Source: a bacterium (GTDB lineage: Bacteria > Vulcanimicrobiota > Vulcanimicrobiia > Vulcanimicrobiales > SCRA01). From it: 5,503 nucleotides of DNA. The notes beneath the pieces are model-generated. The model was not told the DNA's origin. It searched no databases and worked only from the letters and a program-made list of their open reading frames with translations. The stretch's first letter is position 1; the number at the start of each line of letters is the position of its first letter. The DNA lies in assembly GCA_028869325.1 (NCBI GenBank), contig JAGWST010000175.1, forward strand, positions 1-5,503, read 5' to 3'. Of this stretch, positions 1 to 4,898 are shown piece by piece. Made by a program: the position numbers and the translations under genes.

Positions 1-507
1 CGTGCGCGTGCCGCCCGCGCCTGCCGCCTGGGCGCGCGTACCGGCCACCGCCGCCAGGCCCGGCTCCGCGTGCGCGGGCGGCAGCTCCGCGTAGAGCGCG
101 GTGCGCTCGTCGAACGAACGCGCCACGGCATCCAGGGCCTCCAGCAGCGAGGCGCGCGCACCGGCCTCCGTCTGCGCGCCTGCAAGCGGCAACTCGAAGA
201 GCTCCACGCACAGCGCGTCCGGCATGCGCCGCAGCGCCTCGTGCGCCTTGCCGACGCCGCCGCGAACGCTATCGGCGCTCGCGCCGTCGAGCACGACGCC
301 GAGCGCCAGAGGTCGCGTCTTTACCCCGTGCAGCTCGGCCAGCAGCTCGTCCAAGCGTGAGGCGGGCACGATGAAGCGCCCCACCATCCATTGGTAGATG
401 CCCGCGTTGGTCGCGTCATGATTCCGCAACGCTCTATCCATCGGCAGCCTCGCCGGTGGATAGAGCCCCGCGTCGTCGATCAGCTCGGCCAGCAGACGAT
501 TCAGCAC
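1..507 (-). CDS. Uncharacterised protein, N-terminal 169 residues (C-terminus beyond window)
   Basis: An open frame of 169 codons without a stop leaves the window at base 1, so the C-terminus is missing. It lies 9 nt downstream of the ene-reductase stop on the same strand and in the same frame, so the two are probably co-transcribed. The N-terminus reads VLNRLLAELIDDAGLYPPAR, followed by LPMDRAL and then NAGIYQWMVGRFIVPASRLD. The 'LLxxLxDDAGLxPPAxLPM' opening resembles a family of conserved hypothetical proteins I remember from high-GC bacteria, but I know of no assigned function. The visible part is Ala/Leu-rich, soluble-looking, and has no signal peptide or membrane segment. I chose GTG at 507 because the family-like motif begins just after it and no ATG occurs until residue 22. 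However, the AGGAG at 513-509 is only 1 nt upstream, so the exact start is uncertain. The coding call rests on the uninterrupted frame, the operon-like position and the motif-like start. Confidence 0.72.
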   Translation of the reverse strand, partial: MLNRLLAELIDDAGLYPPARLPMDRALRNHDATNAGIYQWMVGRFIVPASRLDELLAELHGVKTRPLALGVVLDGASADSVRGGVGKAHEALRRMPDALCVELFELPLAGAQTEAGARASLLEALDAVARSFDERTALYAELPPAHAEPGLAAVAGTRAQAAGAGGTRT

Positions 508-508
508 A

Positions 509-513
509 CTCCT
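509..513 (-). promoter_or_regulatory. Shine-Dalgarno-like AGGAG between the two minus-strand genes
   Basis: On the minus strand the stop TAA (519-517) is followed by CCT, then AGGAG, one base, and GTG (507-505). AGGAG is a strong Shine-Dalgarno core, but 1 nt to GTG is much shorter than the usual 5-9 nt. The next codon, CTG at 504, would have a 4-nt spacer. Either the GTG is used inefficiently with help from translational coupling, or initiation is at the CTG. Confidence 0.4.
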
Positions 514-516
514 AGG

Positions 517-1590
517 TTACTGCGGCTTGGCACGCAAGTACTGCGGCGGCCACGCGATGTCGAGGCCCAGCTCGCGCGCCGCGTTGAGCGGCCAGTACGG
601 CTCGCGCAGCAGCTCGCGTGCCATCGCGACGGCATCGGCGCGCCCCTCGCTGAGAATCTCCTCGGCCTGCCGCGCCTGCGTGATCATGCCGACGGCCACC
701 GTCTCAATGCCGGCTTCACGCCGGATGCGTTCCGCGAACGGGACCTGGTAGCCGGGCGCAAGCGCGATCCGCTGGCGGGGGTCAAGGCCGCCGGAGCTGC
801 AGTCCACGGCGTCGACGCCCAGCTCCTTGAGCGCACGGGCGAGGGCGACGCTCTGCTCCAGGTCCCAGCCGCCCTCCACCCAATCGGTGCACGAGAGCCG
901 TACCCAGAGCGGCTTCTCGCGCGGCCAGACGCGGCGCACGGCCTCGACGACTTCGCGCAGCAGCCGCGTACGATTCTCGAAGCTGCCGCCGTACTCGTCG
1001 CGGCGCAGGTTCGAGAGCGGCGAGAGAAACTGGTGCAGGAGGTACCCGTGCGCGGCGTGCAGCTCGACCAGATCGAAGCCGGCTTCATCGGCCCACTCCG
1101 CCGCGCGCACGAAGGCCTCCCAGACGTCGGCGATGCCCTCCAGCGAGAGCGCGCGCGGCTCCGGCCAGGATGGATCGAACGGCAACGGCGAGGCTCCGAT
1201 GCTCTGCCAGCCGCGCGCGTCGAGACCGAGGTGCTTGCCGCCCCGCCACGGCGCGTCGACCGATGCCTTGCGGCCGGCGTGCGCCAGCTGTACGCCGGCA
1301 ACGGCCCCTTGCCCGCGAATGAAGGCGGCGATCGGCGCGAGCGCATCGCGATGCGCCTCGCTCCAAAGGCCCAGGTCGTCCGGCGAGATGCGCCCCTCGG
1401 GGGCAACGGCGGCCGCCTCGGTGATCACGATCCCCGCGCCGCCGACGGCACGTGAGCCCAGATGGACCATGTGCCAATCGTTCGCCCGTCCGTCGGAGGT
1501 GGAGTACTCGCACATGGGCGAGACCACCACGCGGTTGCGGGCGGTCATCCCGCGCTGCCTCCACGTCGAGAAAAGCAGACTCTTGCTCAT
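517..1590 (-). CDS. Old Yellow Enzyme family NADH:flavin oxidoreductase (YqjM/NamA-like ene-reductase)
   Basis: A 357-residue FMN-dependent TIM-barrel oxidoreductase. Members reduce activated C=C bonds of alpha,beta-unsaturated carbonyls with NAD(P)H in the cytoplasm; the physiological substrate is rarely known. The thermophilic-like/YqjM class is indicated by the SPMCEYS segment with Cys27 and Tyr29 (redox-tuning Cys near FMN), QLAHAGRK at 101-108, the substrate-binding pair His178/His181 in ELHAAHGYLLHQF, the Arg231 segment (VRLS), SFENRTRLLREV at 203-214, VGMIT at 300-304, and the C-terminal PPQYLR with Arg353 in the position of the YqjM arginine finger. Length is close to the family's roughly 340-360. 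The ATG at 1590 gives the expected N-terminus (LFSTWRQRGMTARNRV). No strong Shine-Dalgarno precedes it. It is divergent from the M3 peptidase gene and is followed after 9 nt by an uncharacterised gene. The gene looks intact. Family assignment is secure; the symbol namA would be a homology label only. Confidence 0.96.
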   Translation of the reverse strand: MSKSLLFSTWRQRGMTARNRVVVSPMCEYSTSDGRANDWHMVHLGSRAVGGAGIVITEAAAVAPEGRISPDDLGLWSEAHRDALAPIAAFIRGQGAVAGVQLAHAGRKASVDAPWRGGKHLGLDARGWQSIGASPLPFDPSWPEPRALSLEGIADVWEAFVRAAEWADEAGFDLVELHAAHGYLLHQFLSPLSNLRRDEYGGSFENRTRLLREVVEAVRRVWPREKPLWVRLSCTDWVEGGWDLEQSVALARALKELGVDAVDCSSGGLDPRQRIALAPGYQVPFAERIRREAGIETVAVGMITQARQAEEILSEGRADAVAMARELLREPYWPLNAARELGLDIAWPPQYLRAKPQ

Positions 1591-1716
1591 ATCGCGATGC
1601 TACGCCCCCACATGGGCGCCCTTGCTTCGTATCGGAGGGGGCCGTCCACCTCGTCGCGAGCGGACCCGATATTGGCCGGCAGGCGGCCTAGAGCGTCGAG
1701 CGAACCCCAACCCCTC
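1591..1716. other. Divergent intergenic region between ene-reductase and M3 peptidase genes
   Basis: This gap must carry the start signals for two divergent genes, but I see no strong sigma70-type promoter in it. On the minus strand TAGCAT (1602-1597) ends 6 nt before the ene-reductase ATG, which would suit a leaderless transcript, but no good -35 lies upstream of it. On the plus strand TTGGCC (1673-1678) is followed by TAGAGC-like sequence at a poor match. No convincing Shine-Dalgarno precedes the peptidase GTG at 1717. An in-frame ATG at 1597 would extend the peptidase by 40 residues of Arg/Pro/Ser-rich sequence ahead of the signal peptide, which I consider less likely. Confidence 0.45.
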
Positions 1717-3780
1717 GTGCACCCGTCTCTCTTTGCGCGCCGCCTCGCCGTGGCCGCCGCGCTCTCGACCATGCTGCTCTCCGCGCCGGCCGCAGGCGCC
1801 GATCAGCCTGCGACCCTTGGTGCCGACACGGGGATGAACTGGCACGTTACGCCGGCTCAGATCAAGCAGAGCTGCGACGAGGCCGTGGCCAAAACCAAAG
1901 CGGCGATCTCCGCCGCCGAGGCGCTGCCGCTAGATCAGCGGACCTTCCAGAACGCGATGCTGCCGATCGAGAACGCCGAGGCCTCGCTGACCGACGATAC
2001 GGCCGTGGACACGGTGCTCTACCAGCTCGCGGCCGAGAAGAGCCTCCGCGAGGCCTCCGCCGCTTGCTCCCAGCGCGTCACCGACTACAGCGCCGTGCTC
2101 AACGCCGACCCGCAGATCTATGCCACGGCTGCCCGCCTGCAGCGAGCCGATGCGGCGCAGAGCGACGCCGACAAGGCGCTGTTGCGCCTCTACGTGGTGG
2201 CCGGACGGCGCGCCGCCGCCGACTTGAGCGACTCCAAACGCGCCGCGGCGACCAAGCTCTTTCAGCAGATCGCGGAGTTGCAGCGCCGCTTCGCCATCAA
2301 CTTGCAGAACGATGCCACGACGATCGTGATCTCACAACGCGACGCCGCGAGCCTGCCAGCCTCGCTCGTTGCGACGCTCAAGAAGACGGCCCACGGTTAC
2401 GTGGTTCCCGTCGACGAGAGCACGGTGGGGCGCTTCATGGCCAACGAGCGCAGCGCCGCCGCGCGCGAGCGCTTCAGCGTGGCGTACGCCAAGCGCGGCG
2501 GGCGCGCAAACGTCCAACTGTTGCAGCAGGCCGTGGCACAGCGCGACCGGCTGGCGCACGTGCTCGGCTTTCAGACCTGGGCCGGCTATCAGCTCAGCAA
2601 CAAGATGGCGCAGTCGCCCGCGAAGGTGAACGCCTTCTTGACGCAAATCGATGCGAAGCTGCTGCCCAAGGCGCGCCGCGAAGAAGCGAGGCTGGCCGCG
2701 CTCAAACGCGCGCAGGGCGTGACGACGCCGTTCGAGAGCTGGGATTACAGCTTCTACGAGAACCAGCTTCGCAAGACAGCGTATGCCGTCGACGACCAGC
2801 AGGTTCGGCGCTATTTTCCGATCGATCACGTGATAACGAGCGTGCTCGCCATCTACGAGCGGCTGCTGGGCGTCACGTTCAACGAGATCACTCCGGCCGA
2901 CGCCTGGGCGCCGGGCGTGCGCGAGTTCTCGATTGCCAACACCGCCGACGGCAAGGCCATCGGCTGGTTCTACCTCGATCTCTTTCCGCGTCCGGGCAAG
3001 TTCAGCCACTTCGCCAATTTCCCGTTGCGCATCGGTCGCCTACTGCCGGACGGCACGTTTCAGAGGCCGGTGGCTGCGATCGTCGGCAACTGGCCGCAGC
3101 CGGCGCCCGGGAAGCAGGCGCTACTCAACCACGACGACGTCATCACCTTCTTCCATGAGTTCGGCCACTTGATGCACGCCACGCTCTGCACCGCGCCCTA
3201 CGAGACGACCAACAGCATGGAGGGGGTGGAGCAAGATTTCATCGAGGCGCCCTCGCAGATGCTGGAGAACTGGATGTGGCAGCCGGAGATCCTTGCGCAG
3301 GTTTCCTCCAACGTGAATACAGGCCAGCCGTTGCCTGACGAGCTCATCGCCAAGATGGTGGCGCTCAAGCATATCGACGACGGTATCACGTGGACCACGC
3401 AGGCGTTCTACGCCGCCTACGACATGACGATCCACAGCTCGGGGCCGGAGGTTCCGGCGACGAAGATTTGGGCGGCGCTCAAGCGCAAGATGACGGTCTT
3501 TCCGATGGTGCCGGGCACCTATCCCGAGGCCGGCTTCGAGCATCTTATGGGCGGCTACGACGCCGGCTACTACGGCTATCTTTGGTCGAAGGTCTACGCC
3601 CAGGACATGTTCACCGTCTTCCAACGCGGCGGCCTGGAGAGCCCCGCCGTCGGCGCGCGCTATCGCGAGGATATCCTGGAGCCGGGCGCGATCTATCCCG
3701 CGCAGGAGCTGGTAGAGAAGTTCCTTGGACGCCCTCTCAGCTACGAGGCTTTCTATCGCGATCTGGGGATCGCGCCTTAG
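1717..3780 (+). CDS. Secreted M3-family zinc oligopeptidase (thimet oligopeptidase-like)
   Basis: A 687-residue metallopeptidase that should cleave short peptides. Residues 1-28 form a Sec-type signal peptide: Arg8-Arg9, a hydrophobic stretch (LAVAAALSTMLLSAP), and an AGA cleavage site before Asp29, so it probably acts outside the cytoplasmic membrane. The zinc site is HEFGH with His480, Glu481 and His484, plus Glu510 in DFIEAPSQ as the third ligand. The C-terminal substrate-binding segment starts at His609 and holds Tyr614, Tyr618 and Tyr621 in GGYDAGYYGYLW, with the same spacing as His600/Tyr605/Tyr609/Tyr612 of mammalian thimet oligopeptidase (from memory). Full length matches the family. 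I chose GTG 1717 because it gives a proper signal peptide; the frame is open further upstream (ATG at 1597 and 1462), but that sequence overlaps the divergent gene or lacks family character. No Shine-Dalgarno is evident at 1717, so the start is less certain than the identity. It stands alone as a transcription unit, with a promoter and tRNA gene downstream. Confidence 0.95.
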   Translation: MHPSLFARRLAVAAALSTMLLSAPAAGADQPATLGADTGMNWHVTPAQIKQSCDEAVAKTKAAISAAEALPLDQRTFQNAMLPIENAEASLTDDTAVDTVLYQLAAEKSLREASAACSQRVTDYSAVLNADPQIYATAARLQRADAAQSDADKALLRLYVVAGRRAAADLSDSKRAAATKLFQQIAELQRRFAINLQNDATTIVISQRDAASLPASLVATLKKTAHGYVVPVDESTVGRFMANERSAAARERFSVAYAKRGGRANVQLLQQAVAQRDRLAHVLGFQTWAGYQLSNKMAQSPAKVNAFLTQIDAKLLPKARREEARLAALKRAQGVTTPFESWDYSFYENQLRKTAYAVDDQQVRRYFPIDHVITSVLAIYERLLGVTFNEITPADAWAPGVREFSIANTADGKAIGWFYLDLFPRPGKFSHFANFPLRIGRLLPDGTFQRPVAAIVGNWPQPAPGKQALLNHDDVITFFHEFGHLMHATLCTAPYETTNSMEGVEQDFIEAPSQMLENWMWQPEILAQVSSNVNTGQPLPDELIAKMVALKHIDDGITWTTQAFYAAYDMTIHSSGPEVPATKIWAALKRKMTVFPMVPGTYPEAGFEHLMGGYDAGYYGYLWSKVYAQDMFTVFQRGGLESPAVGARYREDILEPGAIYPAQELVEKFLGRPLSYEAFYRDLGIAP

Positions 3781-3797
3781 CCGCCCGCGGCCAAACG

Positions 3798-3824
3798 TGG
3801 GCGCCCCTTGCCGTCGCGCGCCCA
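3798..3824 (+). terminator. Weak hairpin after the M3 peptidase gene
   Basis: TGGGCGC (3798-3804) can pair with GCGCCCA (3818-3824), a 7-bp GC-rich stem with a 13-nt loop, 17 bases after the peptidase stop. There is no following T-tract, so it is not a canonical intrinsic terminator. It may only slow polymerase or protect the mRNA 3' end. The loop overlaps the -35 element of the downstream promoter. Confidence 0.25.
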
Positions 3825-3836
3825 GACTGCTAGAAT
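3808..3836 (+). promoter_or_regulatory. Sigma70-type promoter for the tRNA-Ser leader transcript
   Basis: TTGCCG (-35, 3808-3813), a 17-nt spacer, and TAGAAT (-10, 3831-3836, five of six matches to TATAAT). The spacer ends in TGC, giving an extended -10 (TGN). Transcription would start near 3843, about 94 nt upstream of the mature tRNA 5' end. This is the only good promoter I can find ahead of the tRNA. The match is by eye only. Confidence 0.65.
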
Positions 3837-3851
3837 CGCGAACGTGCGCGG

Positions 3852-3866
3852 GCGGGGAACCCGCAA
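3852..3866 (+). repeat. 15-bp direct repeat, copy 1
   Basis: GCGGGGAACCCGCAA, identical to the copy at 3919-3933, 67 bases further on. Each copy contains the 5-bp hairpin GCGGG-GAA-CCCGC. I saw no third copy elsewhere in the window. Confidence 0.85.
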
Positions 3867-3910
3867 ATACAAACCGGGGCGAGTGCCCCGGAACCTTGAA
3901 AAAATCGGGG

Positions 3911-3939
3911 TCCCCATTGCGGGGAACCCGCAATGGGGA
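3911..3939 (+). repeat. 13-bp perfect inverted repeat overlapping the tRNA 5' end
   Basis: The left arm TCCCCATTGCGGG (3911-3923) is the exact reverse complement of the right arm CCCGCAATGGGGA (3927-3939), with a 3-nt loop GAA. The last three bases of the right arm (3937-3939) are the first three bases (GGA) of mature tRNA-Ser. There is no T-tract after it, so it is not an ordinary terminator. In the precursor RNA it would compete with the tRNA acceptor stem. Confidence 0.9.
3919..3933 (+). repeat. 15-bp direct repeat, copy 2
   Basis: Identical to 3852-3866. Here the repeat sits inside the longer palindrome 3911-3939, with matching ATT/AAT and CCCC/GGGG flanks extending the stem. Copy 1 lacks these flanks. 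Confidence 0.85.
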
Positions 3940-4030
3940 GAGGTGTCGGAGCCTGGTTGAACGAGCGCGACTGGAAATCGCGTAGGCGGCTCAAACCGCC
4001 TCGAGGGTTCGAATCCCTCCCTCTCCGCCA
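3937..4030 (+). tRNA. tRNA-Ser (anticodon GGA), CCA end encoded
   Basis: A 94-nt class II tRNA that folds completely by eye. The acceptor stem GGAGAGG (3937-3943) pairs with CCTCTCC (4020-4026), followed by discriminator G4027 and encoded CCA (4028-4030). U8-G9 is followed by a 3-bp D stem (TCG/CGA). The anticodon stem is CGCGA/TCGCG with loop CTGGAAA, giving anticodon GGA at 3973-3975, which reads UCC and UCU serine codons. The long variable arm AGGCGG/CCGCCT is the serine hallmark. The T arm is GAGGG-TTCGAAT-CCCTC (4003-4019). G73 is the usual serine discriminator. Expressed from the promoter at 3808-3836. Antisense reading frames across it are artefacts. Confidence 0.97.
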
Positions 4031-4035
4031 GCATG

Positions 4036-4053
4036 CCCGCGAACAGAAGCGGG
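4036..4053. terminator. Hairpin between convergent tRNA-Ser and tetR
   Basis: CCCGC (4036-4040) pairs with GCGGG (4049-4053) around an 8-nt loop, in the 34-nt gap between the tRNA CCA end and the tetR stop codon. Convergent genes usually share a terminator here, but neither strand shows a T-tract, so it would be a weak or factor-dependent one. It may instead mark the tRNA 3' trailer. Confidence 0.3.
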
Positions 4054-4064
4054 AATTGCGGCAC

Positions 4065-4805
4065 TTACGTCAGCGAGCCGAAGATGGCGCGTTCGACGAT
4101 CTCCGCGGCCGCCTCGATCTCTCCGTCCTGCATCGATCCCTGGTCGACGGCGGCGTGACGGATGCATCCCTCGAGCATGGCAACCAGCGCGCGCGCGGCA
4201 TCCGCTGACGAGGCGGCGTACGCACCGTGCCCGCTCTCGCCCAGCCGCTCGAAGTAGGTCGACCACTCCTCTACCGCCTGCTCGCGGCGCAGCTGGCGCA
4301 GCCGTCCCACGCGCGGATCGGTCGCGGAGAGCGCGAACCAAGCCCGGATCGTGCCGGGGTGTGAGGAGCGCAAGCGCAGCATGCTCCGCATGCGATCGCG
4401 CACGCGTGCGCGCTCCTCGGCCAGCGTACCGATAGGCTGCATTGCGAGCTCGGCCTTGACGCGCGCCGCCTCGTCGGCGATCCGCTCCAAGACGTGATAG
4501 AGCACGTCGGAGCGATCTTTGAAGTAGCGGTAGAAGGTCCCATGGGCGACCTCTGCCTCGCGAGCGACCGCGCCCGCGGTGAGACGCCGGTAGTCGACCC
4601 GCTCCAAGAGCCGGGCGGCGGCGTCCAAGAGACGCTCGCGTGTCTGGCCGGTCTGCGGCGGCTCGGGCGGGAGCGTCTGGTCCCCCGCAAGACGTCCCAA
4701 GTACGTCCAGCGCCCCCGTGAGCGCCCGCTCTCGGGATCGCGGTAGCTCTCCACCCGATAGCGATACGCCCGGTTGCCGACGCGCTTGGTCACCTCGTAG
4801 GCCAT
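4065..4805 (-). CDS. TetR/AcrR-family repressor with extra N-terminal domain, divergent from DHA2 efflux gene
   Basis: 246 residues. Residues about 55-101 are a TetR DNA-binding domain: TRERLLDAAARLL (helix 1), then LTAGAVAREAEVAHGTFYRYF (75-95) with the typical helix-turn-helix and GTFYRYF signature, followed by KDRSDVLYHVL. Residues about 105-246 are the helical ligand-binding/dimer domain, which varies by family and gives no ligand clue. Residues 1-43 are unusual: EVTKRVGNRAYRYRVESYRD, then GRWTYLGRL, a beta-rich basic segment not part of ordinary TetR proteins and resembling the start of some IS1634/IS4-type transposases. The ATG at 4805 is supported by AAGGGG 7 nt upstream, so the extension is probably translated. 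Its back-to-back placement with a drug transporter, sharing a 93-bp control region, implies it represses that gene and likely itself. Function as a repressor is inference from family and context. Confidence 0.93.
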   Translation of the reverse strand: MAYEVTKRVGNRAYRYRVESYRDPESGRSRGRWTYLGRLAGDQTLPPEPPQTGQTRERLLDAAARLLERVDYRRLTAGAVAREAEVAHGTFYRYFKDRSDVLYHVLERIADEAARVKAELAMQPIGTLAEERARVRDRMRSMLRLRSSHPGTIRAWFALSATDPRVGRLRQLRREQAVEEWSTYFERLGESGHGAYAASSADAARALVAMLEGCIRHAAVDQGSMQDGEIEAAAEIVERAIFGSLT

Positions 4806-4812
4806 TGATTTA

Positions 4813-4818
4813 CCCCTT
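4813..4818 (-). promoter_or_regulatory. Ribosome binding site of tetR
   Basis: AAGGGG on the minus strand, 7 nt before the ATG at 4805-4803. The spacing is ideal, and this fixes the start at the long form that includes the N-terminal extension. Confidence 0.75.
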
Positions 4819-4821
4819 AAC

Positions 4822-4874
4822 TATTTGACCTTCTGACGAATTCTAGGTATCATGATGGTCGCGTCATTCAAATA
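4822..4874. promoter_or_regulatory. Candidate TetR operator region in the divergent promoter
   Basis: Three nested dyads surround the transporter promoter: TATTTGA (4822-4828) with TCAAATA (4868-4874); TGACG (4834-4838) with CGTCA (4862-4866); and the 8-bp palindrome ATCATGAT (4849-4856) over the -10. Their centres fall at about 4848, 4850 and 4852.5. TetR proteins normally bind palindromes that overlap the promoter they repress, so this is the expected place, but which dyad matters is not decided. A minus-strand -10-like TAGAAT (4845-4840) for tetR lies in the same block; its best -35, TTGAAT (4871-4866), has a 20-nt spacer, which is too long to be convincing. Confidence 0.4.
4825..4853 (+). 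promoter_or_regulatory. Sigma70-type promoter of the DHA2 transporter gene
   Basis: TTGACC (-35, 4825-4830), exactly 17 nt, then TATCAT (-10, 4848-4853). Both hexamers match consensus at five of six positions. Transcription should start near 4860, giving a leader of about 39 nt before the proposed start codon at 4899. The promoter position also excludes the ATG codons at 4852 and 4855 as starts, because they lie in the -10 region or ahead of the transcript. Confidence 0.75.
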
Positions 4875-4887
4875 TACCACGACACCT

Positions 4888-4893
4888 GGAGAG
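4888..4893 (+). promoter_or_regulatory. Ribosome binding site of the transporter, preceding an ATC codon
   Basis: GGAGAG lies 5 nt upstream of ATC at 4899-4901. It is the only good Shine-Dalgarno in the leader and it points to this non-standard codon rather than to the first in-frame ATG at 4974, which is far too distant. Confidence 0.6.
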
Positions 4894-4898
4894 ACGTC

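Larger units (their letters stand above)
3843..3936 (+). other. Hairpin-rich 5' leader of tRNA-Ser transcript (possible structured RNA)
   Basis: Between the predicted transcription start and the tRNA lie about 94 nt with three perfect hairpins. Hairpin A is GCGGG/CCCGC with loop GAA (3852-3864). Hairpin B is CCGGGGC/GCCCCGG with loop GAGT (3874-3891). Hairpin C has a 13-bp stem with loop GAA (3911-3939) and reaches into the tRNA. An A-rich linker (GAAAAAAT, 3898-3905) separates B from C. No ORF with a plausible start fits. I recognise no known RNA family; it lacks the SRP, RNase P and tmRNA signatures. It could be a processed leader, a small stable RNA co-transcribed with the tRNA, or a palindromic repeat cluster. 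Confidence 0.45.

Noticed and set aside
391..1455. Long plus-strand open frame (354 codons) antisense to the ene-reductase
   Set aside because: GC-rich shadow of the minus-strand gene. Its translation is Arg/Pro/Ala-rich with no family motif, whereas the minus frame has complete OYE motifs.
1462..1716. N-terminal extension of the M3 peptidase to ATG 1462 or 1597
   Set aside because: ATG 1462 overlaps the 5' end of the divergent ene-reductase gene, and both give a long basic, low-complexity stretch ahead of an otherwise normal signal peptide starting at GTG 1717.
3848..3895. Resemblance of GGGGAACC...CCGGGGCGA to the first half of a ydaO (cyclic di-AMP) riboswitch
   Set aside because: The conserved second half (of the GAACCCGUCAGCUAACC type) is absent, the hairpins close perfectly on themselves, and the downstream gene is a tRNA, not a cell-wall or potassium gene.
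3881..3905. Hairpin B plus the A-rich run GAAAAAAT as an intrinsic terminator
   Set aside because: The run is A-rich, not T-rich, on the plus strand. On the minus strand it lies before the hairpin, not after it; what follows there is only an interrupted TTTGTATTT, and no minus-strand gene needs a terminator at that point.
3121..3933. Long minus-strand open frame (270 codons) antisense to the M3 peptidase, and a similar one at 2332-3009
   Set aside because: Composition typical of antisense shadows in high-GC genes, no recognisable domain, and they lie opposite the zinc-site and other conserved regions of the real gene.
3777..4064. Minus-strand frame reading AEREGFEPSRRFEPPTRFP across the tRNA, and a second one ending GGIRTLEAV (3991-4341)
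   Set aside because: These are the familiar artefact peptides produced by translating the antisense of a class II tRNA gene. The tRNA fold is complete.
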